A stretch of 64,000 nt of DNA from Clostridium drakei (GTDB lineage: Bacteria > Bacillota > Clostridia > Clostridiales > Clostridiaceae), in assembly GCF_000633595.2 (NCBI RefSeq), contig NZ_JIBU02000023.1:372001-436000 (forward strand), given 5' to 3'. The position numbers and the translations under genes are program-made. Position 1 is the first letter of the stretch. Every line of letters starts with the position of its first letter. A model generated the notes under the pieces. It ran no database searches. It worked only from the letters and a program-made list of their open reading frames with translations, and was not told the DNA's origin. Shown piece after piece: positions 30,080-39,177 of the stretch.

Positions 30080-30104
30080 AGGGATACTTCATTATAGTAT
30101 CCCT
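30080..30104. terminator. Bidirectional hairpin between csp and the PatB-type gene
   Basis: AGGGATACT and AGTATCCCT form a 9-bp stem. On the minus strand it is followed by TTTATTTTTTT, so the efficient direction is minus; it follows csp on the plus strand with little T-tract. Confidence 0.65.
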
Positions 30105-30127
30105 AAATTAGCTTACATATTTTTAAA

Positions 30128-30154
30128 AGGATAAAGATCAAAATTCTTTATCCT
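30128..30154 (-). terminator. Terminator after the PatB-type gene
   Basis: AGGATAAAGA and TCTTTATCCT pair perfectly around a seven-base loop, 21 bp past the stop; TTTT follows on the minus strand. Confidence 0.7.
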
Positions 30155-30174
30155 CATTAATTTTATTTATTGCA

Positions 30175-31341
30175 CTATTTATTCTTCATTATCTGAATTT
30201 CACGTATGATTTGATTAACTGCTTTAGTTACATTTTCTTTAGAAGTAGCAATATTCATTCTTACATAATTATTAAATCGTTCCCCACCAAACCATTCTCC
30301 AAAATCTAGAGCCAACTTACATTTTTCTTTAATAAATCTTTCAGTATCTTCACCGTTTATATATCTGCCTAAATTAATCCAAATCAAATAAGTTCCTTCT
30401 AATGGGGATATCTCTACAAGTGGTAATTCTTTATTAAAGGTTTCTTTAACATATAAATAATTTTCACGAATTTGATTTAATATTTCTTCCAACCATTCTC
30501 TTCCGTTTTCATAAGCACTTTGTACTGCAATATATCCAAAAGTATTTCCACTTGGAATACGGATACGTTGTACAAAATTATCAAAAGCTTTAAGAATTTC
30601 AGGATTTGAAATAATAACAAATGAATTTTTGCATGCAGCAAGATTAAAAGTTTTAGTTCCAGCTGTAAGAGTAATAATAGAATCATAATCACTAATAGAC
30701 GCAGTTGGAATATGCTCATTTTTATCAATTATAATATCCTGATGAATTTCATCTGAAATCACTTTCACATTATGTTTTTTACAAATGTTTACAAGGCCCT
30801 GAAGTTCATTCTTTTTCCAAACCCTACCGACAGGATTATGTGGTGAACAAAGAATAAATAATTTTACATTATTTTCTATAATTTTATTTTCGAAATCTTT
30901 AAAATTAATAGTATACCTTCCATGTTCATTAACCAAATCACTTTCTATCAATTTTCTGTCATTATTTTTCACAGCATCTAAAAACGGATAATAAACAGGT
31001 GTTAAGACAATAACTGAATCATTTTTTTCTGTTAATATCTGTATAAGCCAATTAATAGCTGGTACAACACCTGGAGAATATCGAATGTGCTCTTTGTTAA
31101 CTTCATAGTTGTGATAAGTTTTTTCCCAATTAATAAAGGATTGTTTATAACCTTCTGGTTCTTTATAGTATCCTAAAACTCCAAATTCTAAATATTCTTT
31201 GAGTTTGTTAATAACACAATCACATATTTGAAAATCCATATCTGCTACCCATAAAGGTAGTAAATCTTTCTCTCCAAACATAGGTTCCAATCCATCCCAT
31301 TTTGTACTATCTGTTTGTTTTCTTTCAATATACTTTAGCAA
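30175..31341 (-). CDS. MalY/PatB-type cystathionine beta-lyase-like aminotransferase
   Basis: A 388-residue fold-type I PLP protein of the MalY/PatB group: KWDGLEPMFGEKDLLPLWVADMD near the start (the MalY hallmark), LCSPHNPVGRVWK and the PLP lysine in LTAGTKTFNLAACKN. PatB-type enzymes cleave C-S bonds of cystathionine and other S-substituted cysteines to give thiols, pyruvate and ammonia. The start is TTG 31341 after GGGGGGAATTAA; the frame is open five codons further. It is the last gene of an ABC importer/deacylase cassette, which supports a sulfur amino acid role. Confidence 0.88.
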   Translation of the reverse strand: MLKYIERKQTDSTKWDGLEPMFGEKDLLPLWVADMDFQICDCVINKLKEYLEFGVLGYYKEPEGYKQSFINWEKTYHNYEVNKEHIRYSPGVVPAINWLIQILTEKNDSVIVLTPVYYPFLDAVKNNDRKLIESDLVNEHGRYTINFKDFENKIIENNVKLFILCSPHNPVGRVWKKNELQGLVNICKKHNVKVISDEIHQDIIIDKNEHIPTASISDYDSIITLTAGTKTFNLAACKNSFVIISNPEILKAFDNFVQRIRIPSGNTFGYIAVQSAYENGREWLEEILNQIRENYLYVKETFNKELPLVEISPLEGTYLIWINLGRYINGEDTERFIKEKCKLALDFGEWFGGERFNNYVRMNIATSKENVTKAVNQIIREIQIMKNK

Positions 31342-31342
31342 A

Positions 31343-32560
31343 TTAATTCCCCCCAATATTATTATTCATAAAAAAACTAATAGCTGTATTTGAAAGTACA
31401 GCTGCAACAGTTCCTAATATATTTTCATCTATGCAAAAATTAGAACTATGCAAACTAAAAGTTCCTACTTTATTTTTTGGTGCACAGCCTACAAAAAAGT
31501 AAACTGATTTAACCTTTTGAGAATAATGATAAAAATCTTCCCCCCCAAGATTACTCTCCTCTAACATTTCTACATTTTCTTTTCCTACAATTTCTTCTGA
31601 TGATTTTTTAAAAATTTTACTGTAATACTTATCATTGATAACAGGCTCAACTCCATGATAACATTGTACAACTACTTTTGCACCATTAGCTTCTGCAATA
31701 TGCTTTGAAATTTCTTCTACCCACTGAACCATGGACTCCATTCCATTCAAAGTAGCATGTCTTAATGTTCCTCTTAATATACATTCATTTGGTATGATAT
31801 TTCCCTTATCTGTAGGACCAGCATGAATAGAACCAATTGTTAGTACTGATGCATCAGAAGGTTTCATTTTTCTAGATATAATTTGTTGTAGGCTCATATA
31901 AATCTGATTTGCAACAGCAATAGGATCTACACAATCTTGTGGCCATGAACCGTGTCCACCTTTTCCAATTACCCTAATAGATAAAGGTCTAGCAGCTGAA
32001 AATGCATTCTTTTCAGGAATAATTATTTTTCCAGTATCATATTGAGGAAACCCATGTGCACCTAATACAATATCTACCTTTGGGTTTTCTAACACCTTTT
32101 CTTCAACCATTTTTTTAGCACCAGCTGCAATTTCTTCAGCTGGTTGAAAAACAAATTTTACAGTTCCTGAAAAACTTTCTTGTAATTGAGTTAAAATCAT
32201 CGCCGCACCTAATGTCCAAGTTATATGTGCATCATGACCACAAGCATGCATTTTTCCTTTTTCTTTTGAACAATATGTCAAATTATTATTTTCTTCAATT
32301 GGAAGAGCATCTATGTCAGCTCTTATCATTACACACTGATTGCTTTTACCCTTTTTCCCACATAAAGTGGCTATAATGCCAGTTCCTCCAGCATATCCAG
32401 TTGAAATCTTCATACCCTTTAATTTTTTTAACTCACTTATAATCATTTCTGAAGTTTGATATTCTTCAAATGCTAATTCTGGTATTGCATGCAAATCTCT
32501 TCTAATTTTAATTAATAAATCTTGTATTTCTTCTGAAATGTTTCTTATTTTACTATTCAT
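31343..32560 (-). CDS. M20-family amidohydrolase (aminoacylase-like)
   Basis: A 406-residue M20D peptidase/amidohydrolase with the metal site MHACGHDAHITWT near residue 100, the catalytic FQPAEEIAAGA and ESNLGGEDFYHYS near the C-terminus. Family members remove acyl groups from N-acyl amino acids (e.g. N-acetylcysteine derivatives, hippurate). I choose ATG 32560, ten bases after GAGGT, over an ATG 16 codons upstream with no ribosome site. It abuts the PatB-type gene, suggesting that it deacylates the substrate before C-S cleavage. Confidence 0.88.
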   Translation of the reverse strand: MNSKIRNISEEIQDLLIKIRRDLHAIPELAFEEYQTSEMIISELKKLKGMKISTGYAGGTGIIATLCGKKGKSNQCVMIRADIDALPIEENNNLTYCSKEKGKMHACGHDAHITWTLGAAMILTQLQESFSGTVKFVFQPAEEIAAGAKKMVEEKVLENPKVDIVLGAHGFPQYDTGKIIIPEKNAFSAARPLSIRVIGKGGHGSWPQDCVDPIAVANQIYMSLQQIISRKMKPSDASVLTIGSIHAGPTDKGNIIPNECILRGTLRHATLNGMESMVQWVEEISKHIAEANGAKVVVQCYHGVEPVINDKYYSKIFKKSSEEIVGKENVEMLEESNLGGEDFYHYSQKVKSVYFFVGCAPKNKVGTFSLHSSNFCIDENILGTVAAVLSNTAISFFMNNNIGGN

Positions 32561-32713
32561 AATTCTATTTACCTCATAAACAGAGCTATTTGCATCAAAT
32601 GTAGACATTCTATAATCATCACTTATTAAATTAATAATTCAATTTTTAAATTTTATAACACTCTAAATTAAATGCAAATATCGACTATATTTGAAAATTC
32701 TCACTTATTGATG

Positions 32714-32760
32714 TACCCGCTCTAATATTTTTGGCTTTAAATCAAATATTAGAGCGGGTA
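32714..32760 (-). promoter_or_regulatory. 17-bp perfect intra-operon hairpin
   Basis: Arms 32714-32730 and 32744-32760 (TACCCGCTCTAATATTT and its exact complement) flank a 13-base loop between the binding-protein gene and the deacylase gene. No T-run follows on the minus strand. It is therefore more likely a stabilising 3' hairpin that raises binding-protein mRNA over downstream genes than a full terminator. Confidence 0.65.
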
Positions 32761-32825
32761 GTCTTTAAATAAAGGTAGTTTAATCCTACCTAAGTTATAT
32801 TCACAATTTTTAATATTTATAAGTA

Positions 32826-33665
32826 TTAGTTAGCAATTTTAGCGTCCTTTGGTTTTTCACTAAAGTCCATACCGTACCATTTTTGATATATCTTTGTAAG
32901 TGTACCATCTTTCTTCATTTCTTGAATAGCTTTTGTAACAGCTTTATTTAATTTTTCTGAATTAGCATTGCCTTTTACAAATGGATATGCCTTTGCTCCA
33001 ACTGTAACATTTTCTTCAACCATTCTTGCATTAAGAAATCCATTTTTGATTTTATATGCTGCTTCACCTGCAGAGAAAATCATAACATCAACTTTTCCTT
33101 GACGGAAAGCTTCATCTAACAATTCTGAACTATCATATGTAGCTAATTTAATATCAATTCCTTGATCTTTAGCGATTTGTTGAAATAAGTTTCCTCCATT
33201 TGAACCTGCTGAAAATCCACAAGTCATTCCAGATACATCTTTTAATTTTTTAATATTAGTTTTATCTGAGTGCACAATTAACTTTTCTGGAATATATGCA
33301 TATGGTTCTGAAAAATCATATTTATCCTTTCGTTTAGCATTAATTGTAATAGTATTTCCTACTGTATCAGCTTTACCAGAATCCAAATATCCAAATAAAG
33401 TATTAAATTCACCTGTTACAAATTCAACTTTAATGCCAGTTTTTGCAGAAATAGCATTCCAAATATCAACTTCATGTCCTTTATGTACTCCATTTTCTAC
33501 GTATGAATTAGGTACTGAAGATGCACCAGATGCTACAATAATTTTTGTAGGTTCTTTACTTTCTTCTTTCTTTTGAGAATCATTTTTTGTACTTCCACAT
33601 GCAGTAGCACCAAAAATCATGCAAGCACATATTGCAAATGAAAGTATTTTCTTAATATTTTTCAT
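32826..33665 (-). CDS. Amino acid ABC transporter substrate-binding lipoprotein
   Basis: This 279-residue protein has a lipoprotein signal ending in the lipobox GATAC, so Cys23 is the lipid anchor, and a family 3 amino acid-binding fold (TKIIVASGASSVPNSYVENG, GHEVDIWNAISAKTG, EVDIW region). It is the extracellular receptor of the adjacent permease/ATPase. Clustering with C-S lyase and M20 genes suggests cystine or S-substituted cysteine as substrate, like TcyJ/YxeM, but the substrate is inferred. Confidence 0.9.
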   Translation of the reverse strand: MKNIKKILSFAICACMIFGATACGSTKNDSQKKEESKEPTKIIVASGASSVPNSYVENGVHKGHEVDIWNAISAKTGIKVEFVTGEFNTLFGYLDSGKADTVGNTITINAKRKDKYDFSEPYAYIPEKLIVHSDKTNIKKLKDVSGMTCGFSAGSNGGNLFQQIAKDQGIDIKLATYDSSELLDEAFRQGKVDVMIFSAGEAAYKIKNGFLNARMVEENVTVGAKAYPFVKGNANSEKLNKAVTKAIQEMKKDGTLTKIYQKWYGMDFSEKPKDAKIAN

Positions 33666-33708
33666 ATTTCTCCCCCTTATTTTTTAATAGATCTATATAA
33701 ATTTATTT

Positions 33709-34374
33709 TTAACAAAATTTTTGAATTCTCTTTTCCAATAATTTTTGAATTTTTTCTACAAAAACAACAATTACTAGATAAATTAAAGTTACACACAAAT
33801 ATGCTTCAAAAAAACGAAGTGTTAATGCCGCCTCCATTTTTGATTTTGCCATTATATCTGCAAGTCCTACTGTAAATCCTAATGCAGATCCTTTAATAAT
33901 ACCAATAAACTGATTTCCAAGAGAAGGTAGTGCTACAACAAATGCTTGTGGTAAAACTACACGCATCATTGTCTGATATTTTGTCATACTCATAGAGTAA
34001 CAAGCTTCTAGTTGTCCTACTTCTACAGATTCTAAAGCCGCTCTTAAAGTTTCTGCCATAAAAGAAGCTGTATTCAATGTAAGGGCAATTACAGTTGCTT
34101 GAAATGCTGTCATAGATTTTAATGCTGGAATTACACAGGGAAGACCAAAATATAGCATAAATAACTGTGCTACAAGTGGTGTTGCTCTAAAAAATGTAAT
34201 ATATACACCAAATATCTGGGATAGACCCCCTATTTTATAATATCTAACAATTGATATTATAACAGACAGCAATAATGTAAATATTAGCGATATTAAAGAT
34301 ATTTCAATTGTTAATTTCAATGATGGTAAAACAATTGGAAATAGCTTAATAAACCATTGAAAATCAAAATTCAT
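33709..34374 (-). CDS. Amino acid ABC transporter permease
   Basis: A 221-residue permease with about five membrane helices and the HisM-type region FQATVIALTLNTASFMAETLRAALESV followed by the EAA-loop GQLEACYSMSMTKYQTMMRVVLPQA. It begins immediately after the ATPase gene stop. It is a single permease type, presumably forming a homodimer. Substrate as for the cassette. Confidence 0.92.
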   Translation of the reverse strand: MNFDFQWFIKLFPIVLPSLKLTIEISLISLIFTLLLSVIISIVRYYKIGGLSQIFGVYITFFRATPLVAQLFMLYFGLPCVIPALKSMTAFQATVIALTLNTASFMAETLRAALESVEVGQLEACYSMSMTKYQTMMRVVLPQAFVVALPSLGNQFIGIIKGSALGFTVGLADIMAKSKMEAALTLRFFEAYLCVTLIYLVIVVFVEKIQKLLEKRIQKFC

Positions 34375-35130
34375 TTATTTATCCCCCATACTATTTGCAG
34401 TTACTGTATTCACAAATTTTCTAATTCTCTCATTTGTACAATTTTCAAATATTTCTTTAGGAGTTCCCATTCCTGCAATATAACCATCTTCTAAAAAGAT
34501 CATTTTATCAGCAACCTCTTTTGCAAATTTCATTTCATGAGTTACAATCAACATTGTTTTGTTATGTTCTGCTGCCAATTGTTTAATTACAGTTAACACT
34601 TCTCCAACTAATTCAGGATCTAAAGAAGATGTAGGTTCGTCAAATAAAATCACATTTGCATTCACAGCCATGGCTCTTGCAATTCCTATTCTTTGCTGCT
34701 GCCCACCAGACATTTCTTTTGGATATGCATCCCTTTTATCTAAAAGTCCTACTTTTTTAAGTAAGGCAATAGCTGTCTCTTCAGCTTCCTTTTTACTTTT
34801 CTTTTGCACTGTTACCATAGGTTCCATGATATTTTGAATAGCAGTTTTATTTTTCAATAAATTATAATTTTGAAAAACCATAGATGTTTTTTGCCTTAAT
34901 TTATAAATATCTTTCTTAGAAGCAATTTTAGCATCTACAGTAAAACCATCTATTGTAATTCTACCTTCTGTAGGCTTTACTAAAAAATTAAGACAACGAA
35001 GGAATGTAGATTTGCCTGTACCTGATGGGCCAATCAATACTATAACCTCACCTTTTCCTATCTCAATATTAATATCTTTTAAAATAACAGATTGTCCAAA
35101 TTGCATTTTTAAATGTTCAATCTTAATCAT
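34375..35130 (-). CDS. Amino acid ABC transporter ATP-binding protein
   Basis: A 251-residue ABC ATPase with Walker A GPSGTGKST near residue 34, Q-loop VFQNYNLL, signature MSGGQQQRIGIARA, Walker B VILFDEPTSSLDPE and the switch His in IVTHEMKFAKEVAD. It is of the GlnQ/HisP polar amino acid type. First gene of the importer-deacylase-lyase operon. Confidence 0.95.
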   Translation of the reverse strand: MIKIEHLKMQFGQSVILKDINIEIGKGEVIVLIGPSGTGKSTFLRCLNFLVKPTEGRITIDGFTVDAKIASKKDIYKLRQKTSMVFQNYNLLKNKTAIQNIMEPMVTVQKKSKKEAEETAIALLKKVGLLDKRDAYPKEMSGGQQQRIGIARAMAVNANVILFDEPTSSLDPELVGEVLTVIKQLAAEHNKTMLIVTHEMKFAKEVADKMIFLEDGYIAGMGTPKEIFENCTNERIRKFVNTVTANSMGDK

Positions 35131-35253
35131 TTTTTATGTTTCACCTACCCTTCTATGTATTAGTAAACATTTGCCAAAAGCAAGGAACATATTCTTACAT
35201 TATGATATCTTATTACTTATTTATTCATTGTTTGACAATTATCTTCAAATGTC

Positions 35254-35283
35254 ATTATATTATTGCACATTGATTACTGTCAA
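35254..35283 (-). promoter_or_regulatory. Predicted promoter of the amino acid ABC operon
   Basis: On the minus strand TTGACA and TATAAT are separated by 18 bp, about 125 bp before the ATPase start. The rest of the 376-bp divergent region (35131-35506) is AT-rich with no gene, and no S-box or T-box signature was seen. Confidence 0.7.
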
Positions 35284-35506
35284 TTAATTATCATATTATT
35301 AAATGTTCGTCATTTCAATCATAAATAATACTTATATCATTATATACAATATTGAATCATATAAAGTTTTAATTATAATAGTATCAAACTCATAGTTTCA
35401 TTATTAACACTTACATAAATCTTTGAACTTTCTTTATATATTGAAAAATAAACATAAGTTTCATATACTATATTTAAGCACAAAATAAATTTTGGGGGTG
35501 TATTAA

Positions 35507-36148
35507 GTGGATAAAAATAATGAATGGGTCGTAGACCAGAAAATTAAAAGAACCATGAATGCCTTAGAAAAAAATAATATGGAAGCCTATTTTGTAAAAA
35601 ATGAAGAAGCTTTGATGAGTAAAATAAGTGAATTTGTAAAGGAAGGAGACACTGTATCCGTGGGCGGATCTATGACTCTTTTTGAAACAAAAATTATTGA
35701 CTTCTTAAGGTGTGGTAAGTTCAATTTTCTTGATAGATATGAAGAGAATTTAAAACCTGAAGATATAAAAAATATTTTCAGAAAAACCTTTATGGCAGAT
35801 GTATACTTTGTAAGTAGTAATGCTGTTACTGAGCAAGGTGAATTATACAATGTAGATGGTAATGGTAACAGAGTAGCTGCTATGCTTTATGGACCAGATA
35901 AGGTCATTGTAATTGTAGGCATAAACAAAATTGTAAGCAGTTTAGATGAAGCTATAGAACGTAATAAAAATTGTTCAGCTCCAGCTAATGCAAAAAGATT
36001 AAATAAAAATACTCCTTGTACTAAAGTAGGATATTGTATGGATTGCAGTAGCAATGAAAGAATATGCAACGACTATGTACTAATAAGAAGACAAGGTCAA
36101 AAAGGAAGAATAAAAGTCATAATAGTTGGTGAAAACTTAGGATATTAA
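35507..36148 (+). CDS. LUD-domain (LutC/DUF1121-like) protein
   Basis: A 213-residue protein of the LUD superfamily: AYFVKNEEALMSKISEFVKEGDTVSVGGSMTLFETKIIDFL and TVSVGGS mark the nucleotide/cofactor-like fold; a C-terminal Cys group CTKVGYCMDCSSNERIC is typical of the clostridial DUF1121 variant. LutC helps oxidise lactate in B. subtilis; in anaerobes these stand-alone proteins have no assigned reaction. The start is GTG after GGGGGTG. It is monocistronic. Confidence 0.85.
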   Translation: MDKNNEWVVDQKIKRTMNALEKNNMEAYFVKNEEALMSKISEFVKEGDTVSVGGSMTLFETKIIDFLRCGKFNFLDRYEENLKPEDIKNIFRKTFMADVYFVSSNAVTEQGELYNVDGNGNRVAAMLYGPDKVIVIVGINKIVSSLDEAIERNKNCSAPANAKRLNKNTPCTKVGYCMDCSSNERICNDYVLIRRQGQKGRIKVIIVGENLGY

Positions 36149-36155
36149 AATTTAA

Positions 36156-36189
36156 AGACTATCCCAAATTTCTATTTTTGAGATAGTCC
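36156..36189. terminator. Bidirectional terminator between LUD gene and Crp/Fnr gene
   Basis: AGACTATC pairs with GATAGTC and the stem extends through CAAA/TTTG across one mismatch. It sits between two convergent genes. Confidence 0.7.
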
Positions 36190-36195
36190 TCTTAC

Positions 36196-36873
36196 TTAAA
36201 AAAGACTATTCTCCAAAAGATTCAAATCTAAAATTTCAATCTTATTTTTTTCAAAATCTAATATTCCCTCATCTTTCATATTAACTAATTCTCTTGATAA
36301 TGATGGACGTGGTATTCCTAATTGCTCTGCCATTTCTTTTCTTGAACACTTCAAAGTTAAAGTTAAGCTTTTTTGTTTTGAATGCTCCTCCAAAATCAAA
36401 TTTGATATTTTTTGTCTTATTGTCTGCAGCGACACATTTTTCAATTTTTTATTTAACATTAATATTTTATTAGATAAAAGAGTCATAAAATTGTTTAAAA
36501 ATGCAAAATTTAAATTACAAAGTTTTAAAATATTTTCTTTAGATATAAATAAAATTTCAGTTTTCGAGGAAGAAACAATAGTTGCAGGATATACATTTTG
36601 ATTTGAAAATATTATAACTTCACCAAAAATATGTGATTCTTCTATTTTAGTAATTGTAACTACTTTCCCAGATTCATAAATATTTTGTACTTCAACACTT
36701 CCAGTTATGACAATTCCTAAATTAGAACAATCAGAACCTTCCACAGCTACAACTTCTCCTTTGCTGAAGGATTTTTTTCTATAATCTATATTATTTATCA
36801 TATTTTTTATATCTTCTTTAGAAAAACTTTTAAAAATTATACATCTACTTAACACTGATAAAAAATCATTCAT
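36196..36873 (-). CDS. Crp/Fnr-family regulator, HcpR-like
   Basis: A 225-residue protein with an N-terminal cNMP-like sensor barrel (residues about 10-125) and a C-terminal HTH, CSRKEMAEQLGIPRPSLSRE near residue 170. It lacks the N-terminal Cys cluster of FNR. The start is ATG 36873 seven bases after GGAGAG, five codons inside the open frame. It is transcribed divergently from a ferredoxin gene across a perfect palindrome, the arrangement of HcpR-type nitrosative-stress regulators in clostridia. The effector is unknown. Confidence 0.85.
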   Translation of the reverse strand: MNDFLSVLSRCIIFKSFSKEDIKNMINNIDYRKKSFSKGEVVAVEGSDCSNLGIVITGSVEVQNIYESGKVVTITKIEESHIFGEVIIFSNQNVYPATIVSSSKTEILFISKENILKLCNLNFAFLNNFMTLLSNKILMLNKKLKNVSLQTIRQKISNLILEEHSKQKSLTLTLKCSRKEMAEQLGIPRPSLSRELVNMKDEGILDFEKNKIEILDLNLLENSLF

Positions 36874-36905
36874 TTTTTTACTCTCCATTAATTTTTTATT
36901 TTTTG

Positions 36906-36921
36906 TAACATAAGTTACAGA
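36906..36921. promoter_or_regulatory. Perfect HcpR-like operator palindrome
   Basis: TGTAACATAAGTTACA is a perfect inverted repeat containing GTAAC-N4-GTTAC, the signal I recall being proposed for HcpR in clostridia. It lies 33 bp before the regulator start and 65 bp before the ferredoxin start, so it can control both. Confidence 0.7.
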
Positions 36922-36985
36922 ACATTTTATTAAATTTTAATATAATAAAAGCATAAAATCAAGATAATATTAGGAGGAAACAATA

Positions 36986-37729
36986 ATGAAAAGAAAAATA
37001 GTTAGCATAGATGAAAAAAAATGTAATGGATGTGGATTGTGCGTTGAAGGTTGCCATGAAGGTGCTATTGAACTTATAGATGGTAAAGCTAAACTAGTAA
37101 GTGATGAATATTGTGATGGACTTGGTGATTGCCTACCTCAATGTCCAACTGGTGCAATAGAAATTATTGAAAGAGAAAGTAAAGAATATGATGAAGAAGC
37201 TGTAAAAAAGAGAATGGCTGTAAAAGCAAATGAAAAATCTTCTTGGAAGTCAATGCCTTGCGGATGTCCAGGAACTATGGCTAAAAAAATCGAAAGAAAG
37301 ACTTTAAATGTTGCTAATAATAATGTTGTTAAAGCAAAAGAAATTAGTTTAGATATACCTATGCAATCTCAACTATCTCAATGGCCTGTTCAACTAAAAT
37401 TAGTTAATCCTAATGCACAATATTTTAAAAATGCAAATCTTTTAGTTGCTGCTGATTGTACTGCTTATGCTTATGCAAACTTTCACAATGACTTTATTAA
37501 AGATCACATAACAGTAATTGGATGTCCAAAACTTGATGATAATGAATATTATAAAGAAAAATTAACAGAAATTCTAAAGAACAACAATATAAAAAGCATA
37601 ACTGTAGTGAGAATGGAAGTTCCATGCTGTGGAGGCATTATAAGTGCTGTAAAAGAAGCAATGCTTCAAAGCCAAACAATTGTACCTTATAAAGAAGTTA
37701 CAGTTTCTAGTGATGGAAACATATTATAG
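36986..37729 (+). CDS. 4Fe-4S ferredoxin-domain protein
   Basis: A 247-residue protein with two N-terminal cluster motifs: CNGCGLCVEGCHEG at residues about 12-25 and a less regular CDGLGDCLPQCPTGA at about 43-57. The C-terminal part has a CGCPG segment and CCGG near residue 213, indicating a further metal or redox site. This is the FrdX-like ferredoxin often found with hybrid-cluster protein. It may pass electrons in NO/hydroxylamine detoxification under the adjacent regulator. The start ATG follows AGGAGG. Confidence 0.85.
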   Translation: MKRKIVSIDEKKCNGCGLCVEGCHEGAIELIDGKAKLVSDEYCDGLGDCLPQCPTGAIEIIERESKEYDEEAVKKRMAVKANEKSSWKSMPCGCPGTMAKKIERKTLNVANNNVVKAKEISLDIPMQSQLSQWPVQLKLVNPNAQYFKNANLLVAADCTAYAYANFHNDFIKDHITVIGCPKLDDNEYYKEKLTEILKNNNIKSITVVRMEVPCCGGIISAVKEAMLQSQTIVPYKEVTVSSDGNIL

Positions 37730-37770
37730 TTTGATATTTTTAGATAACAATCATAGTCTATGAAAATAAA

Positions 37771-37822
37771 ACATCCTTATGTTATAATGTATGAGATTAC
37801 AATAGGCATAAGGGTGTTTTTT
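37771..37822 (+). terminator. Terminator after the ferredoxin gene
   Basis: ACATCCTTATG and CATAAGGGTGT pair (one G-T) around a 25-base loop and are followed by a T-run. Confidence 0.75.
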
Positions 37823-37868
37823 ATATACAGCACCTTTTTATAATTAATAACTCAACTTTCACAATTTT

Positions 37869-37889
37869 AAAAAATGCAAAGCATTTTTT
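37869..37889 (+). terminator. Short A/T stem hairpin before the glycosyltransferase gene
   Basis: AAAAAATGC and GCATTTTTT form a 9-bp stem with a three-base loop; a second, simple terminator-like structure 48 bp before the TTG start. Confidence 0.5.
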
Positions 37890-37936
37890 AAGGACAATTG
37901 ACAGTGAATGTAAATTTAATTAGGCGGGTGTTAAAT

Positions 37937-39163
37937 TTGAAAAAAATACTACATATAATAGCTCAAAGGCCTGAAAAGACAGGCAGTGGTACATATCTTC
38001 AAGCTTTAATAGAGCAAGGAGAAAAAAAGAACTATTCTCAAGCTGTAATAGCAGGCATCCCTGCAAATGAGCCTAATGAATATTTTAAAACAAATGTTAA
38101 ATTTTATCCTGTACTTTTTGAAACAGAAAATCTTCCTTTTCCTGTAGTAGGTATGACAGATATAATGCCTTATAAAAGTACTATGTATAAAAATTTAAAT
38201 GATGATATGATAAATAAATGGAAAAATTCTTTTTCCAAAGTGCTTACAAAATCAGTAATAGAATTTAAACCTGATATAATAATAACTCATCATTTGTGGA
38301 TACTTTCAGCAATGGTAAAAGAAATGTTTCCACTTATAAAGACAATAGCAATATGTCATGGCACAGACTTAAGGCAAATGGATTTAGTTCCTAATTTTAA
38401 TAATTATGTATCTAAACATTGTAGAAATATAGACAATATACTTGCTCTACATGAAAATCAAAAAAATGAGATAATAAAAAGATATCAAATAGACAAAAAT
38501 AAAATTACTGTAGTTGGAGTTGGATTTAATCCAAATATTTTTTATACTAATGATACTGAAAAAAACATAGATAAGATAAAACTCATTTATGCTGGAAAAT
38601 TAAATTTTGCAAAAGGAATCCCTTCCCTTATAAAATCTTATAATAAACTAGATATAGATAAAAATTCTATAGAGCTTATTTTAGCAGGCTCTGGCACAGG
38701 CAGCCAATTTAAAGCAATTGAAAAAATGGCTGAAGAAAGCAGATTAAAAATAATACTGAAAGGCTCAATTCCTCAAAATGAATTATCAAAACTCTTTAGA
38801 GAAAGTCATATTTTTGTATTTCCATCCTTTTTTGAAGGACTCCCTTTAGTATTAACTGAAGCTCTTGCATCTGGCATGTTAATAGTAACTACAGACTTAC
38901 CTGGTGTTAAAGATTTCTTTGGAGATTACATTAACAAAAAAGGGCTAATAGAATATGTTAAAATGCCTTCCCTGAAAAGTTTAGATGAACCTTTTGAAGA
39001 AGATTTACCTAACTTTGAAAAGGAATTTTCTAAGGCTATAGAAAATCAATTAAAAAAAATTAAAAATGAATACTATAAAAAAGACCTAAAAGTAAAAAAA
39101 GTTATAGATACTATGTCTTGGGAAGGTGTTTTTAATAAAATAGAGAATTTATTTAATTCATAG
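37937..39163 (+). CDS. Family 4 glycosyltransferase
   Basis: A GT-B glycosyltransferase of 408 residues: N-terminal acceptor domain with ILHIIAQRPEKTGSGTYLQALI, middle ICHGTDLRQMD, and the C-terminal donor domain LIYAGKLNFAKGIPSLIKSY and FVFPSFFEGLPLVLTEALASGM with the EX7E motif. The donor and acceptor cannot be told; cell-surface glycan or glycolipid synthesis is likely. The start is TTG 37937, six bases after GGCGGGTG; the frame is open 13 codons further. It stands alone, flanked by terminators. Confidence 0.9.
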   Translation: MKKILHIIAQRPEKTGSGTYLQALIEQGEKKNYSQAVIAGIPANEPNEYFKTNVKFYPVLFETENLPFPVVGMTDIMPYKSTMYKNLNDDMINKWKNSFSKVLTKSVIEFKPDIIITHHLWILSAMVKEMFPLIKTIAICHGTDLRQMDLVPNFNNYVSKHCRNIDNILALHENQKNEIIKRYQIDKNKITVVGVGFNPNIFYTNDTEKNIDKIKLIYAGKLNFAKGIPSLIKSYNKLDIDKNSIELILAGSGTGSQFKAIEKMAEESRLKIILKGSIPQNELSKLFRESHIFVFPSFFEGLPLVLTEALASGMLIVTTDLPGVKDFFGDYINKKGLIEYVKMPSLKSLDEPFEEDLPNFEKEFSKAIENQLKKIKNEYYKKDLKVKKVIDTMSWEGVFNKIENLFNS

Positions 39164-39177
39164 TTTACTTCAATATT

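Noticed and set aside
30477-30728. Frame overlapping the PatB-type gene
   Set aside because: Same-strand shifted frame with low-complexity Leu/Ile composition inside an intact gene.
35131-35506. S-box or T-box in the leader of the amino acid ABC operon
   Set aside because: No GGTGGTACC, specifier loop or SAM-riboswitch core is present; only a promoter was found.
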